Part shown: piece by piece, positions 5,759-6,134 of the stretch
How positions within the stretch are numbered: the stretch's first letter is position 1
Layout: the number at the start of each line of letters is the position of its first letter
Assembly (NCBI GenBank): GCA_016463045.1
Contig: JAEMSB010000243.1
Coordinates: 906-7,039, forward strand
Direction: 5' to 3'
Source: Niveispirillum sp.
GTDB lineage: Bacteria > Pseudomonadota > Alphaproteobacteria > Azospirillales > Azospirillaceae
Length of the DNA: 6,134 bases
Program-made: the position numbers and the translations under genes
The notes under the pieces: generated by a model
The model's input: the letters and a program-made list of their open reading frames with translations, nothing else
Told to the model about the DNA's origin: nothing
Databases searched by the model: none

Positions 5759-5783
5759 GGACCACCGGGGAAACCGGTGGCCC
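5759..5783 (-). terminator. Hairpin downstream of fdxA
   Basis: A stem of nine pairs with one A-C mismatch joins 5759-5768 (core CCACCGG) to 5774-5783 (core CCGGTGG) around a five-base loop, 10 bases after the fdxA stop. No T tract follows directly on the minus strand; an AAAAA-containing stretch comes about 12 bases later. Termination here is plausible but not textbook. Confidence 0.5.
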
Positions 5784-5793
5784 GTCCTTATCC

Positions 5794-6126
5794 TTACTTA
5801 CCCGGCTTAGGGCTGAAATGCTTCTCAAACTTGTCGGGCACACCCTTCCAGGCATCGGCGTCGGGCAGCGGGTCCTTGCGGCGATTGATGACGGGCCACT
5901 GCCCGGCATATTCGCGGTTCATGGCCAGCCACTGTTCGGCGCGCGGGTCGGTGTCGGGCAGAATGGCTTCCGCCGGGCATTCCGGCTCGCACACGCCGCA
6001 ATCGATGCATTCATCGGGATGGATGACCAGCGTGTTCTCACCCTCGTAGAAGCAGTCGACAGGACAGACTTCAACGCAGTCAGTGTACTTGCACTTGATG
6101 CAGGCCTCGGTAACGACGTAGGGCAT
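5794..6126 (-). CDS. fdxA: Seven-iron ferredoxin FdxA ([3Fe-4S][4Fe-4S])
   Basis: This 110-residue protein closely matches Azotobacter-type ferredoxin I. Cysteines fall at 9, 12, 17, 21, 25, 40, 43, 46 and 50. By the family pattern C9, C17 and C50 hold the [3Fe-4S] cluster, C21, C40, C43 and C46 hold the [4Fe-4S] cluster, and C12 and C25 are free. The blocks IKCKYTDCVEVCPVDCFYEG and IHPDECIDCGVCEPECPAEA are diagnostic. The C-terminal extension (about 57-110, with the KKDPLPDA-like RRKDPLPDADAWKGV) covers the clusters in this subfamily. It is a soluble low-potential electron carrier, linked in several bacteria to oxidative-stress handling. The start (MPYVVTE) is the usual family start; only eight upstream bases (TTCCGGGG on the coding strand) are visible, so its promoter lies outside the window. 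Confidence 0.97.
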   Translation of the reverse strand: MPYVVTEACIKCKYTDCVEVCPVDCFYEGENTLVIHPDECIDCGVCEPECPAEAILPDTDPRAEQWLAMNREYAGQWPVINRRKDPLPDADAWKGVPDKFEKHFSPKPGK

Positions 6127-6134
6127 CCCCGGAA

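Larger units (their letters stand above)
5441..5793. other. Intergenic region between carD and fdxA
   Basis: These 353 bases hold no convincing gene: the open frames crossing them are shadows of fdxA and carD or unsupported extensions. From fdxA towards carD the region contains a hairpin just after the fdxA stop, a short palindrome GCCCAT-CGC-ATGGGC (5696-5710), a spaced inverted repeat (5641-5670), a possible carD promoter (5609-5638) and a leader of about 160 bases with GC-rich self-complementary stretches such as GGGGCCCC (5496-5503). Confidence 0.6.

Noticed and set aside
1..6134. CRISPR array, tRNA, rRNA, insertion sequence or attachment site
   Set aside because: No regularly spaced repeats, cloverleaf-type sequence, transposase motif or terminal inverted repeats with target duplication were seen.

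Overview
The window looks like chromosomal DNA of a high-GC alphaproteobacterium, most likely a Rhodospirillales/Azospirillum-type relative. The evidence is a TypA C-terminus, an RpoH2-type heat-shock sigma factor, a CarD/CdnL regulator beside a seven-iron ferredoxin (FdxA), and strongly GC-biased third positions in the core genes. The genus is an inference from gene content and protein character, not from a search.

Left part (1-777, + strand): the last 25 codons of typA (bipA) end at 80, followed by a strong intrinsic terminator. A promoter-like sequence with an extended -10 then leads into a ParD-type antitoxin and a ParE-type toxin, separated by 3 bases. The toxin has no convincing ribosome binding site of its own and is probably translated by coupling to the antitoxin.

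Middle (932-2979, + strand): a two-gene operon with an ATGA overlap that I cannot assign to a characterised system. The first gene encodes a four-helix membrane protein whose cytoplasmic N- and C-terminal parts are long coiled coils. The second encodes a secreted protein with a clear signal peptide, four cysteines and a von Willebrand factor A (vWA)-like fold with a partial MIDAS site. Together they suggest a membrane-spanning assembly with a periplasmic vWA partner. This is the best candidate for an undescribed system here.

Right part (2987-6126, - strand): rpoH2 converges on the vWA gene. It is preceded by TGATCC-N18-TAACAA, closely resembling the promoter class used by RpoE/ChrR-type ECF sigma factors, which in other alphaproteobacteria switch on rpoH2 under singlet-oxygen stress. 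Upstream of rpoH2 is a calcineurin-like phosphoesterase homologue in which nearly every metal-ligand or catalytic motif is substituted, so it is probably a pseudo-enzyme. Next come the carD 3' end with three consecutive stem-loops, the last with an eight-T tract; carD itself; a 353-base gap holding the carD leader, a possible promoter and inverted repeats; and fdxA, whose start codon is 8 bases from the window end.

No tRNA, rRNA, CRISPR array, insertion sequence or phage gene was seen.
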